From the NCBI GenBank assembly GCA_003444795.1, contig DLWR01000006.1, positions 1 through 5,585 of the forward strand: 5,585 bases of DNA, written 5' to 3'. Source of the stretch: Cryomorphaceae bacterium (GTDB taxonomy: Bacteria; Bacteroidota; Bacteroidia; Flavobacteriales; Schleiferiaceae). The position numbers were made by a program, and so were the translations under genes. Below are positions 1 to 5,585 of the stretch, piece after piece (within the stretch, counting starts at the first letter, position 1; each line of letters opens with the position of its first letter). Under the pieces are notes generated by a model. The model made no database searches and was not told the DNA's origin. It was given only the letters and a program-made list of their open reading frames with translations.

Positions 1-296
1 TCACCGCCCGCTTTGCGATTGGCTTTGCCTGCCATGTTTGGGATGATGGCCGTCCATTGCTCCTCATTTAAAATGGAAGCGGGGTGAAGGGTGTGGCAAC
101 GGCTGCATTGTGTCTGGTAGAGAGATTCTCCCGCTTGGTATTCGGTCAAGGTGTAGCCTGGGAATCGGGATTGGAGCCGTGAATCAGCTATGTCGGTGGC
201 GGCGGTAGTTTCTGGAGCTTTGGGGCCAATGAGGCCGCAAGCCGTGCTGATACCGACTACAACGGCTGCGGTGAGTAGGGTAGACATGGTTTTCAT
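1..296 (-). CDS. Small c-type cytochrome, probable lipoprotein (partial, C-terminus off the left edge)
   Basis: Reading the minus strand from the ATG at 296 gives 98 open codons with no stop before the window edge, so the C-terminus is missing. Residues 5-19 form a hydrophobic signal segment ending in S-T-A-C20, a slightly degenerate lipobox, so the protein is probably lipid-anchored; a simple secreted form is possible. A single haem c attachment motif, C64-S-R-C67-H68, follows a short linker. Trp81 and Met88 (context I-P-N-M-A-G-K) follow it, and Met88 is a plausible distal haem ligand, as in small class I-like cytochromes. The expected role is electron transfer at the periplasmic side of the envelope; the redox partner is unknown. 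A second in-frame ATG at 287 is an alternative start. No clear ribosome binding site is visible, which is usual in Bacteroidota. The gene is divergent from the operon starting at 415 and is probably functionally unrelated to it. Confidence 0.8.
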   Translation of the reverse strand, partial: MKTMSTLLTAAVVVGISTACGLIGPKAPETTAATDIADSRLQSRFPGYTLTEYQAGESLYQTQCSRCHTLHPASILNEEQWTAIIPNMAGKANRKAGG

Positions 297-402
297 GCCA
301 TCAAGATAGGGCTTTCGCTGCCGCTGCATAGGGGTACCAAAAAGCCGCTTTATTCGTTGAAAAGTTGTTGAAGGTGCCCTGGAAATGCCCGAATAGACTT
401 GG

Positions 403-410
403 TACTTTTG
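403..410 (+). promoter_or_regulatory. Candidate Bacteroidota -7 promoter element (TACTTTTG)
   Basis: TACTTTTG matches the TAnnTTTG -7 consensus of the Bacteroidota primary sigma factor exactly and lies four bases before the ATG at 415. The matching upstream TTTG/TTG element, expected some 19-21 bases earlier (around 379-384), is not present; the nearest TTGTTG is at 365-370, too far away. If the element is used, transcription would begin at or within a few bases of the start codon, giving a leaderless or near-leaderless operon mRNA. One 8-base degenerate match could also be chance. Nothing else convincing was seen in the 297-414 spacer, and no promoter for the divergent cytochrome gene was recognised. 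Confidence 0.35.
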
Positions 411-414
411 ATGT

Positions 415-1044
415 ATGCGTCGTAGGATTCTACTCGGATTTCTGGTTTGGACCGCTGCCCTTTCGGCGAGCCAGCCTCTGTACTATTATCCCAGTTTAAT
501 TCGAGGCTATCAATTGCTCTGGCAGCATGAATCACAAGGGACTCCTAATGCAGAAGTGGCCTTCGTGGGCCCTTTTGGTTTGCACCCTATTGCGCCTGCC
601 CGGTTTGGCTGGGAGAGCGCTGCGTGTTTGGACTCTGCGAAGGCCTTCCACTTGGCGGAAACCTTGTGGCTGGAGTATTACTGTGAGCTGGGAGACAGTG
701 CCCAAGCGGATTTTGCTCTGGTCTATGGCCCCGCATACGTGCAACGCTGGACGGCGCTGGAGTTGACAAATTCTACCGCGCAATTGGAATCTGCGAAGAA
801 GAACCCGGCGTCCGGACTTCGAGCGGTGTATGCGCGGCCCAAGGTTTCGGTCGAAGCCGCCCTTTCGCAGGAGGCCCCTAATTTGGCAGCCATACCTACC
901 TACACGACCTACAAAGTTCAGCCGGGCGACAGCCTGTGGAAGATTCATCAAAAATTTCCCCAACACTCCCTTGCGCAACTTTTGGAAGCGAATGGGGGGA
1001 GAGAAACCATTCACGTGGGGCAAATCCTTCAAATTCCGCTCTAG
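415..1044 (+). CDS. Secreted LysM protein with a degenerate lytic-transglycosylase-like domain
   Basis: This 209-residue protein starts with M-R-R-R, then a hydrophobic stretch (5-18) ending near S-A-S19, a normal signal peptide; no later start would keep it. A clear LysM domain occupies about 164-209 (Y-K-V-Q-P-G-D-S-L-W-K-I, closing with V-G-Q-I-L-Q-I-P), which in this family binds GlcNAc polymers such as peptidoglycan. The rest is less obvious but follows the order of the SLT lysozyme-like fold: H38-E39-S40-Q41-G42 where the catalytic Glu-Ser would lie, G52-P-F-G55-L56 like the G-A-x-G-L block thirteen residues on, and G105-P-A-Y-V109-Q-R-W112 like the G-P-x-x-V-x-x-W that follows AYNAG in Slt70-type enzymes. 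The AYN residues and the QLMP-type Gln are absent, so activity is uncertain; it may be a divergent enzyme or only a binding module. It is the first gene of a four-gene operon, three bases before the next start. LysM and secretion are well supported; the SLT likeness is inferred from motif spacing. Confidence 0.85.
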   Translation: MRRRILLGFLVWTAALSASQPLYYYPSLIRGYQLLWQHESQGTPNAEVAFVGPFGLHPIAPARFGWESAACLDSAKAFHLAETLWLEYYCELGDSAQADFALVYGPAYVQRWTALELTNSTAQLESAKKNPASGLRAVYARPKVSVEAALSQEAPNLAAIPTYTTYKVQPGDSLWKIHQKFPQHSLAQLLEANGGRETIHVGQILQIPL

Positions 1045-1047
1045 CCC

Positions 1048-2466
1048 ATGGATGGTAAAGAGCGCCAGCCCTGGCACACCTTCATTTTTGTCGTTGGAGT
1101 CCTTGGATCCTTTGGATTGCTGAGCGTGGTGAATCCCCGCGCTGAGTGGTCCATTTCAGAGTCCTTGGTTCTGCGACTTCCCACCTGGCGTCCGTGGGAG
1201 GATTTTTCCTTAGAAAAAGAAGCGGAAGCCATGGCTCTGGAAGATTCGGCCCGTGAATGGGCCATTCAGGATAGTCTGGCCGCGCAGGGGGAAACGCCTC
1301 GTAAAAAGCCAAAGCCTGGACAGGGCTTTATTCAGTTTTCGCCGGAGGATAGCATGGGATTCTCCAAGCTGGTGGTGGCCTTGGAAAAGGTTCGGCAAGG
1401 GGGGTCTGCGCGCATTATTCACTTTGGCGATTCACAAATTGAGGGGGACCGCATTACCGGTGATCTGCGAGATGCGCTCCAGCGCGCGTATGGCGGGGAG
1501 GGCCCAGGGATGCAACCGTTGGTACCCTTTGTGCCCATGGCGGCCGTTGCCTCCAGCGCAGAGGGATCTTGGACGCGTATGGTGAGCTTTGGGCGTAAAA
1601 ACGACAAAAGCCCGAGCAATAAGTACGGACCCCGTGGAATATCACACCGGTACCAGTCTAGAGAAGGAACAGGTCCCGATGCGGTCGTTCGATTTAGCCC
1701 CAGAAGCTATGGCTATGCCCGAGCGCGGCAAAGCAAACAATTCACTTTGCTGCATGGCCCAGCACAAGGTCCATTGGAAGTGAAGTGGTTTGCCAACGAT
1801 ACCCTGTGGAAAATTGAATATTTGGACAGCGCTGCCCGTGGCGGTGCCCTAAAAGCGGTGGCGACTACGCCTGTAAAGTCGCTTCGACTCGAATTCAAAG
1901 GTGCCAGCCCTGATTTTTATGGCTTGGCCATGGACGGTACCCAAGGTTTAGCCGTGGACAACGTAGCCATGCGCGGTGCGGATGGTTTGAGTTTTAGTCG
2001 GATGGATCGGCCACATTTTATACAGTCCTTGCAGCGGCAACCGGTGGCCTTGGTCATTTTGCAATTCGGTGGCAATGCCGTCCCCTATTTCAAATCTAAA
2101 GAGGCCGTGGAGCGCTATGGCGAGGCGTTTCGTCGTCAAATTCGCCTTTTCCAAGAGGCCTTGCCTGCTGCTGATATCTTGGTTATCGGCCCCAGTGACA
2201 TGGCGGTGAAGGAAGGTATGGACTGGGTGAGCTATCCCTTTGTGGACGATGTGCGAGACGCGTTACGCCGAGCCGCCTTCGCGGAAGGTGCGGGCTTTTT
2301 CGACGTGATGGACTATATGGGTGGGCCAGGAAGCATGGCGGAATGGGTCAATACCAATCCACCCCTAGCAGGTGCGGACCACATCCATTTTACCCCAAAA
2401 GGAGCGAAAAAGGTGGCCACGGCATTGGTGGAAGCCATGAACGATGAATTAGCCCGCCATGATTAA
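1048..2466 (+). CDS. Membrane-anchored SGNH/GDSL-fold protein (probable O-acetyltransferase or esterase)
   Basis: This 472-residue protein begins with a short charged segment and one hydrophobic helix (about 12-28) lacking a good cleavage site, so it is probably an N-terminal signal anchor with the body in the periplasm. A charged, probably helical linker (about 52-90) precedes the SGNH domain. Visible blocks are H125-F-G-D-S129-Q (nucleophile Ser129), R-G310-A-D-G (block II, with Asp where Asn is usual), F-G-G342-N343-A (block III oxyanion Asn; the usual following Asp is Ala) and A-D444-H-I-H447-F-T (catalytic Asp-x-x-His). M424-G-G-P-G-S-M-A-E-W433 is shared in form with the next gene. There are no cysteines. 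SGNH partners of MBOAT proteins (AlgJ/AlgX, PatB, DltD) transfer or remove acyl groups on extracytoplasmic polymers; that role here is inferred from context. The start lies three bases after the preceding stop and no Shine-Dalgarno is visible. A stand-alone lipase or esterase is less likely given the operon. Confidence 0.85.
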   Translation: MDGKERQPWHTFIFVVGVLGSFGLLSVVNPRAEWSISESLVLRLPTWRPWEDFSLEKEAEAMALEDSAREWAIQDSLAAQGETPRKKPKPGQGFIQFSPEDSMGFSKLVVALEKVRQGGSARIIHFGDSQIEGDRITGDLRDALQRAYGGEGPGMQPLVPFVPMAAVASSAEGSWTRMVSFGRKNDKSPSNKYGPRGISHRYQSREGTGPDAVVRFSPRSYGYARARQSKQFTLLHGPAQGPLEVKWFANDTLWKIEYLDSAARGGALKAVATTPVKSLRLEFKGASPDFYGLAMDGTQGLAVDNVAMRGADGLSFSRMDRPHFIQSLQRQPVALVILQFGGNAVPYFKSKEAVERYGEAFRRQIRLFQEALPAADILVIGPSDMAVKEGMDWVSYPFVDDVRDALRRAAFAEGAGFFDVMDYMGGPGSMAEWVNTNPPLAGADHIHFTPKGAKKVATALVEAMNDELARHD

Positions 2467-3724
2467 GGTTAAGGTCATTCTATTCCTGGCCATAGGGATA
2501 AGTGAACTCGTGCTGAGGGCCCAGCCTGTGGCGGTTCGCTCCTTGCCCAATCCAGCGCCCATACCCGCAGGCCAAAACACCTTGCTCTTCCCACGAGGGG
2601 ATAGCGCCTTCACCCCGTTCTTTGAAAAAATGGACCGCTTGGTCTTTGCGGGCAAAGAAGAAATTCATATTCTGCACGTGGGGGGCTCCCACGTTCAAGC
2701 GGGACTCTTGACGGATGCCATCCGCTACCACTTACAAGCCACTGCTCCGGGGCTCCAGGGCGAACGAGGCTTCTTTTTCCCTTTTTCCTTGGCCCGAACG
2801 AACAATCCATCCAGCTACAAGGTCTGGACCAATAACCTCAACCAGTGGACGGGACAACGATGCTCCGTTCCTACGCATGAGGGTCCATGGGGCGTTTCGG
2901 GCATTCGGGCGTGGACCCGGGACAGCACTGCTGAGGTCAAGGTTTATAGCACCGAAGAGCCATTTGGATTTACGCATGTCCGCATTTTTGCCATGCCCAG
3001 CGATTCCTCCTATGGATTGGCTTTTGGCGGTGCACCGGATACGGTTTGGTACAATACGGCCTTGCAAGCCTGTGAGGCACGCTATCAGGAGCCCCAGGAT
3101 ACCGTGTCTTTTCATCTATTCCGCACGCACCCAGATCAAACCTATTTTTCCCTAGAAGGCATTCAGGTGATGAATCAGCCGGTAGGCTTGCGTTACCACG
3201 CTATTGGTGCTAACGGGGCAGCTACGCATAGCTACCTGAAGTGCGACCGATTTGTGGACCAGCTTCGGGCCTTCCCCCCAGATGTGGTCATCTTTGGCCT
3301 GGGCATTAATGACGCATACAAACCTTCGGGACAGTTTGATTCGACGGCGTACGAGGCTAATTACGACAGTTTGATGGCTTGGGTTAGACTGGTCAATCCA
3401 CAAGCCGCCTTTATCTTCCTAACCGATAATGACAGCTATTACAAGGGTCGCTACAATCCACATGGGGAGGTAGTGTATCGCTGCATGATGCGCTTGGCGA
3501 AACGCCATGGGGCTGCAGTTCATGACTTTTACCACTTAATGGGTGGTGCACGCTCCATGTCCTTTTGGATTCGAAAAGGCTGGGCCGCCAAGGACGGCAT
3601 CCACATGACCCGAGCCGGTTATGCCATTCAAGCCGATTGGCTAGCCCATGCTATGTTGGATTGGTATGTCGAGCGGTACACGCGTCCCTTTGCCCCAGTA
3701 CCACCACCAACCGAAAGCTTATGA
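2459..3724 (+). CDS. Secreted SGNH/GDSL-fold protein, paralogue of the preceding gene
   Basis: This 421-residue protein has a cleavable signal peptide (hydrophobic 5-19, probable cut after L-R-A21, leaving Gln22, a pattern common in Bacteroidota), so the mature form should be periplasmic. SGNH blocks in order: H73-V-G-G-S77-H (nucleophile Ser77, with Gly76 replacing the Asp of GDS), I-G250-A-N-G (block II), G282-I-N284-D (block III) and D379-G-I-H382-M-T (Asp-x-x-His dyad). All four S-G-N-H residues are present, so it should be catalytic. M361-G-G-A-R-S-M-S-F-W370 matches M-G-G-x-x-S-M-x-x-W in the upstream protein, and the spacing from block II to block V is alike (132 against 137 residues), which supports common descent. 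Four cysteines (135, 205, 262, 342) could form disulfides. The start overlaps the upstream stop by eight bases, suggesting translational coupling. The inferred role is acyl transfer or de-O-acetylation of the polymer served by the MBOAT protein; which of the two it does cannot be read from the sequence. Confidence 0.85.
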   Translation: MIKVKVILFLAIGISELVLRAQPVAVRSLPNPAPIPAGQNTLLFPRGDSAFTPFFEKMDRLVFAGKEEIHILHVGGSHVQAGLLTDAIRYHLQATAPGLQGERGFFFPFSLARTNNPSSYKVWTNNLNQWTGQRCSVPTHEGPWGVSGIRAWTRDSTAEVKVYSTEEPFGFTHVRIFAMPSDSSYGLAFGGAPDTVWYNTALQACEARYQEPQDTVSFHLFRTHPDQTYFSLEGIQVMNQPVGLRYHAIGANGAATHSYLKCDRFVDQLRAFPPDVVIFGLGINDAYKPSGQFDSTAYEANYDSLMAWVRLVNPQAAFIFLTDNDSYYKGRYNPHGEVVYRCMMRLAKRHGAAVHDFYHLMGGARSMSFWIRKGWAAKDGIHMTRAGYAIQADWLAHAMLDWYVERYTRPFAPVPPPTESL

Positions 3725-5391
3725 TGGAGTGGCTTTTACATCATCTGCCTATCTGGCTGGCCTTCAGTGCTAAGCAGCCCATCATCTTCACAGAGGTGGG
3801 ATTTTGGGTATTCTTTGCCATTGTCTTGATGGTCTATCAGGGCGTGCACCGGCGTTTGGCTCTTCGGAATGCCTTTTTATTCTTGGTGAGTGTCTATTTC
3901 TACTACAAGACCAGCGGCACCTTCTTTTTCCTGCTCTTGTTCTCTACGATGGTGGACTATTCCATTGGGCAGCAGTTGTTCCAAACCACGGCCGAATGGA
4001 AGCGGAAATCCTGGGTCGCCCTCAGTGTTCTGACCAATTTAGGCGTGCTCTGCTACTTTAAGTATCCCTACTTCTTTGCGGACTTTTTGGCAGATGGCTT
4101 TGGCATCGAATGGACGCCAGTAGCGCATTACGCGCAGTTTAGCAACAGCGTGTTTGGGACCGATTTTGTCGAAGACCGCATTTTGCTGCCGGTGGGTATT
4201 TCCTTTTACACATTCCAGTGTATGAGCTATACCATTGACATTTACCGCCGCAAAATTGAGCCCGTAAAAAGCGTTTTGGATTTTGGCTTTTATGTCAGTT
4301 TCTTCCCCCAATTGGTGGCCGGCCCCATTGTCCGAGCTTCCGAATTCATCCCCCAGCTCTACAAACCTTACACGCTGAGTCGGGCCGCATTTGGAATGGC
4401 CTTCTTCTGGATCCTCAACGGCTTGCTGAAAAAACTCATTTTGGCGGATTACATCGCCAGCAATTTTGCCGATCGGGTCTTTTCGCAACCAACCCTATAC
4501 AGCGGTTTGGAGTGTTTGCTCGCGCTTTTTGCCTATTCGCTACAGGTCTATGCCGACTTCAGCGGCTACACGGATGTGGCCATAGGTGTGGCGATGCTCA
4601 TGGGCTTCACCTTGACAAAAAACTTCAACTCTCCCTACAAGGCCTTAAGTGTTTCGGATTTCTGGAGGCGTTGGCATATTTCCTTGAGCACCTGGTTGCG
4701 AGACTATCTCTATATCCCACTAGGAGGCAACCGCCAAGGTTCTTTTGCTTCCTATACCATTGTTTTTGTGGCCCTCTTTGTGGTCAGTCTGATGGCAGAT
4801 TCCTTCCTAGTTCCTGTGGCCTTTGCGGCCGCAATTCTCCTGCTGTTTGTGTTAACTCGAGTTTTCCGCGTGTTTAGGCAATGGCTCAATACCAACATCA
4901 ACGTCATGCTCACGATGCTCCTGGGAGGATTTTGGCACGGTTCCTCTTGGAATTTTGTGACGTGGGGTGGTCTGAATGGCCTTGGATTGGTCGGCTATAA
5001 ACTCTGGTCCAAAATCCGACCTTGGAATCCGCGTGCGAGTTGGTTGGGTCGCTTGTTTGGGGTGGCGACTACACTGCTCTTTATCACGCTTACCCGGGCC
5101 TGGTTCCGTTCTCCCGGTTGGGACGAAGCGCTAAGCATCTTGTCCCGAACCTGGACCGCTATGGATTGGACCCTGGCCGACGATATTGTCTTAGGGTTCT
5201 GGAAACCTTTAACGGTGATGGTGTTGGGCTACCTCATTCACTGGATTCCATCGGTGTACAAAGAGCGCTATCGAATGGCCTTCGCCAAAGCCCCCGTACT
5301 CGCCCAAATGGGCATCGCCCTTCTAGCAGTTCTCTTGATCTATCAGAGCCTCTCGGCAGACAGCCAGCCGTTTATCTATTTTCAGTTCTGA
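3721..5391 (+). CDS. MBOAT-family membrane O-acyltransferase (AlgI/PatA/DltB type)
   Basis: This 556-residue, multi-spanning inner-membrane protein (roughly a dozen hydrophobic segments) carries the MBOAT landmarks in order: L-L-P-V-G-I-S-F-Y-T-F-Q (155-166), F-F-P-Q-L-V-A-G-P-I (195-204), Y-A-D-F-S-G-Y-T-D (277-285), F-N-S-P-Y (302-306), D-F-W-R-R-W-H319-I-S-L-S (313-323), Y-I-P-L-G-G-N-R (331-338) and L-G-G-F-W-H406-G (401-407). His319 and His406 correspond to the conserved histidines of the family. Known relatives pass an acyl group, usually acetyl, from a cytoplasmic donor across the membrane to an SGNH partner, and two such partners are encoded just upstream. An extra hydrophobic stretch (about 343-390) separates the two histidine motifs. 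I chose the ATG at 3721 because its ATGA overlaps the upstream stop by four bases and begins the normal N-terminus; the ATG at 3724 is an alternative. An in-frame ATG at 3565 would add 52 residues that are only the upstream gene read in another frame. The acyl group and acceptor are unproven. Confidence 0.93.
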   Translation: MMEWLLHHLPIWLAFSAKQPIIFTEVGFWVFFAIVLMVYQGVHRRLALRNAFLFLVSVYFYYKTSGTFFFLLLFSTMVDYSIGQQLFQTTAEWKRKSWVALSVLTNLGVLCYFKYPYFFADFLADGFGIEWTPVAHYAQFSNSVFGTDFVEDRILLPVGISFYTFQCMSYTIDIYRRKIEPVKSVLDFGFYVSFFPQLVAGPIVRASEFIPQLYKPYTLSRAAFGMAFFWILNGLLKKLILADYIASNFADRVFSQPTLYSGLECLLALFAYSLQVYADFSGYTDVAIGVAMLMGFTLTKNFNSPYKALSVSDFWRRWHISLSTWLRDYLYIPLGGNRQGSFASYTIVFVALFVVSLMADSFLVPVAFAAAILLLFVLTRVFRVFRQWLNTNINVMLTMLLGGFWHGSSWNFVTWGGLNGLGLVGYKLWSKIRPWNPRASWLGRLFGVATTLLFITLTRAWFRSPGWDEALSILSRTWTAMDWTLADDIVLGFWKPLTVMVLGYLIHWIPSVYKERYRMAFAKAPVLAQMGIALLAVLLIYQSLSADSQPFIYFQF

Positions 5392-5585
5392 ACCCCACCA
5401 TCAATGGGGCTGTTTGGGGCTTAGGCTTAGCACGTCGAATGGCCTCCGAATAGCCTCGGTAAATTTTCGCCAGCCTCAAGGTCTTTCGCGCATAGTGGGC
5501 GCCGGGCCCCTTAGCGACTTGGTCGACGTGGCCGGTCCAGAAGGTAGGGTCGAAGCCTTTTTTCTCGGCGAGATCGGCGGCCCGC
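5372..5585 (-). CDS. Unrecognised protein, C-terminal 70 residues (partial, start off the right edge)
   Basis: The minus strand is open from the right edge to a TAA at 5372-5374, encoding the last 70 residues of a protein whose start lies outside the window. The visible part is basic and probably largely helical, with recognisable composition (F-W-T-G-H near 15-19, A-K-G-P-G-A-H-Y-A-R-K near 24-34, then I-Y-R-G-Y-S-E-A-I), and ends in a Lys/Pro-rich tail. I do not recognise the family. It is taken as real because it has ordinary amino-acid composition, is open across the whole available stretch and fills otherwise empty sequence. It converges with the MBOAT gene and its last codons overlap that gene's end by 20 bases, so it is in a separate transcription unit. 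There are no hydrophobic segments in the visible part, which suggests a cytoplasmic protein. Confidence 0.55.
   Translation of the reverse strand, partial: RAADLAEKKGFDPTFWTGHVDQVAKGPGAHYARKTLRLAKIYRGYSEAIRRAKPKPQTAPLMVGFRTENR
5393..5409 (+). terminator. Weak hairpin after the operon, possible terminator
   Basis: CCCCA (5393-5397) and TGGGG (5405-5409) can pair into a five-base, GC-rich stem with a seven-base loop, starting two bases after the MBOAT stop codon. It is followed by CTGTTT rather than a proper T-run, so intrinsic termination would be weak. The hairpin lies inside the last codons of the convergent gene. Its position is right for ending the operon transcript, but the stem is short and chance is a real alternative. 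Confidence 0.3.

Noticed and set aside
341..351. Small inverted repeat AAAGC-C-GCTTT in the divergent spacer, considered as an operator
   Set aside because: Five-base arms with a single central base are expected by chance, and no second copy or link to a promoter is visible.
297..414. Search for a small RNA, riboswitch or bidirectional promoter in the spacer
   Set aside because: At 118 bases there is no extended stem-loop, no T-run terminator and no recognisable minus-strand promoter; only the -7-like element at 403-410 was worth recording.
350..535. 61-codon minus-strand reading frame partly in the divergent spacer
   Set aside because: Most of it is antisense to the start of the LysM gene, and it has no motif, signal or ribosome binding site to support it.
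532..1077. 181-codon minus-strand reading frame opposite the LysM gene
   Set aside because: It is antisense to a gene with a clear signal peptide and LysM domain; its Arg-rich composition and lack of recognisable motifs are typical of a shadow frame.
3565..3720. A 52-residue N-terminal extension of the MBOAT protein from the in-frame ATG at 3565
   Set aside because: It lies wholly within the preceding SGNH gene, reads as a low-hydrophobicity out-of-frame translation, and the ATG at 3721 gives a normal MBOAT N-terminus with a tight ATGA overlap.
4039..4488. 149-codon minus-strand reading frame inside the MBOAT gene
   Set aside because: It is antisense to strongly conserved MBOAT motifs and has no recognisable features of its own.

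Overview
The window looks like chromosomal DNA of a Bacteroidota bacterium, perhaps a flavobacterial or cryomorph-like lineage with moderate GC (judged by eye, not counted). The pointers are start codons without Shine-Dalgarno sequences, a TAnnTTTG-type -7 element, a secreted protein whose predicted signal cleavage falls at Ala-Gln, and proteins that resemble Bacteroidota SGNH/MBOAT families as I remember them. The taxonomy is an inference.

Layout. On the minus strand, 1-296 is the N-terminal part of a small c-type cytochrome, probably a lipoprotein, running off the left edge. A 118-bp divergent intergenic region (297-414) follows, with one candidate promoter element beside the next start codon. 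From 415 to 5391 four plus-strand genes are packed as one operon with junctions of +3, -8 and -4 bases: a secreted LysM protein whose N-terminal half looks like a degenerate lytic-transglycosylase fold (415-1044); a membrane-anchored SGNH/GDSL protein (1048-2466); a secreted SGNH/GDSL paralogue (2459-3724); and an AlgI/PatA/DltB-like MBOAT O-acyltransferase (3721-5391). At the right edge a minus-strand gene of unrecognised function (5372-5585, C-terminal 70 residues only) converges on and slightly overlaps the MBOAT gene.

How the genes may work together. In characterised systems (alginate AlgI with AlgJ/AlgX, peptidoglycan PatA with PatB and Ape1, D-alanylation DltB with DltD) an MBOAT protein carries an acyl group across the inner membrane and an SGNH-fold partner places it on, or removes it from, an extracytoplasmic polymer. 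This operon has the MBOAT channel, two diverged SGNH partners and a LysM protein that should bind peptidoglycan or a similar GlcNAc polymer. I infer an envelope-polymer O-acetylation system, with peptidoglycan the leading candidate substrate. The transglycosylase-like domain fits that reading, because O-acetylation of MurNAc blocks lytic transglycosylases. The substrate is not proven by the sequence; an exopolysaccharide is the main alternative. No RNA genes, insertion sequences, CRISPR arrays or long repeats were seen.
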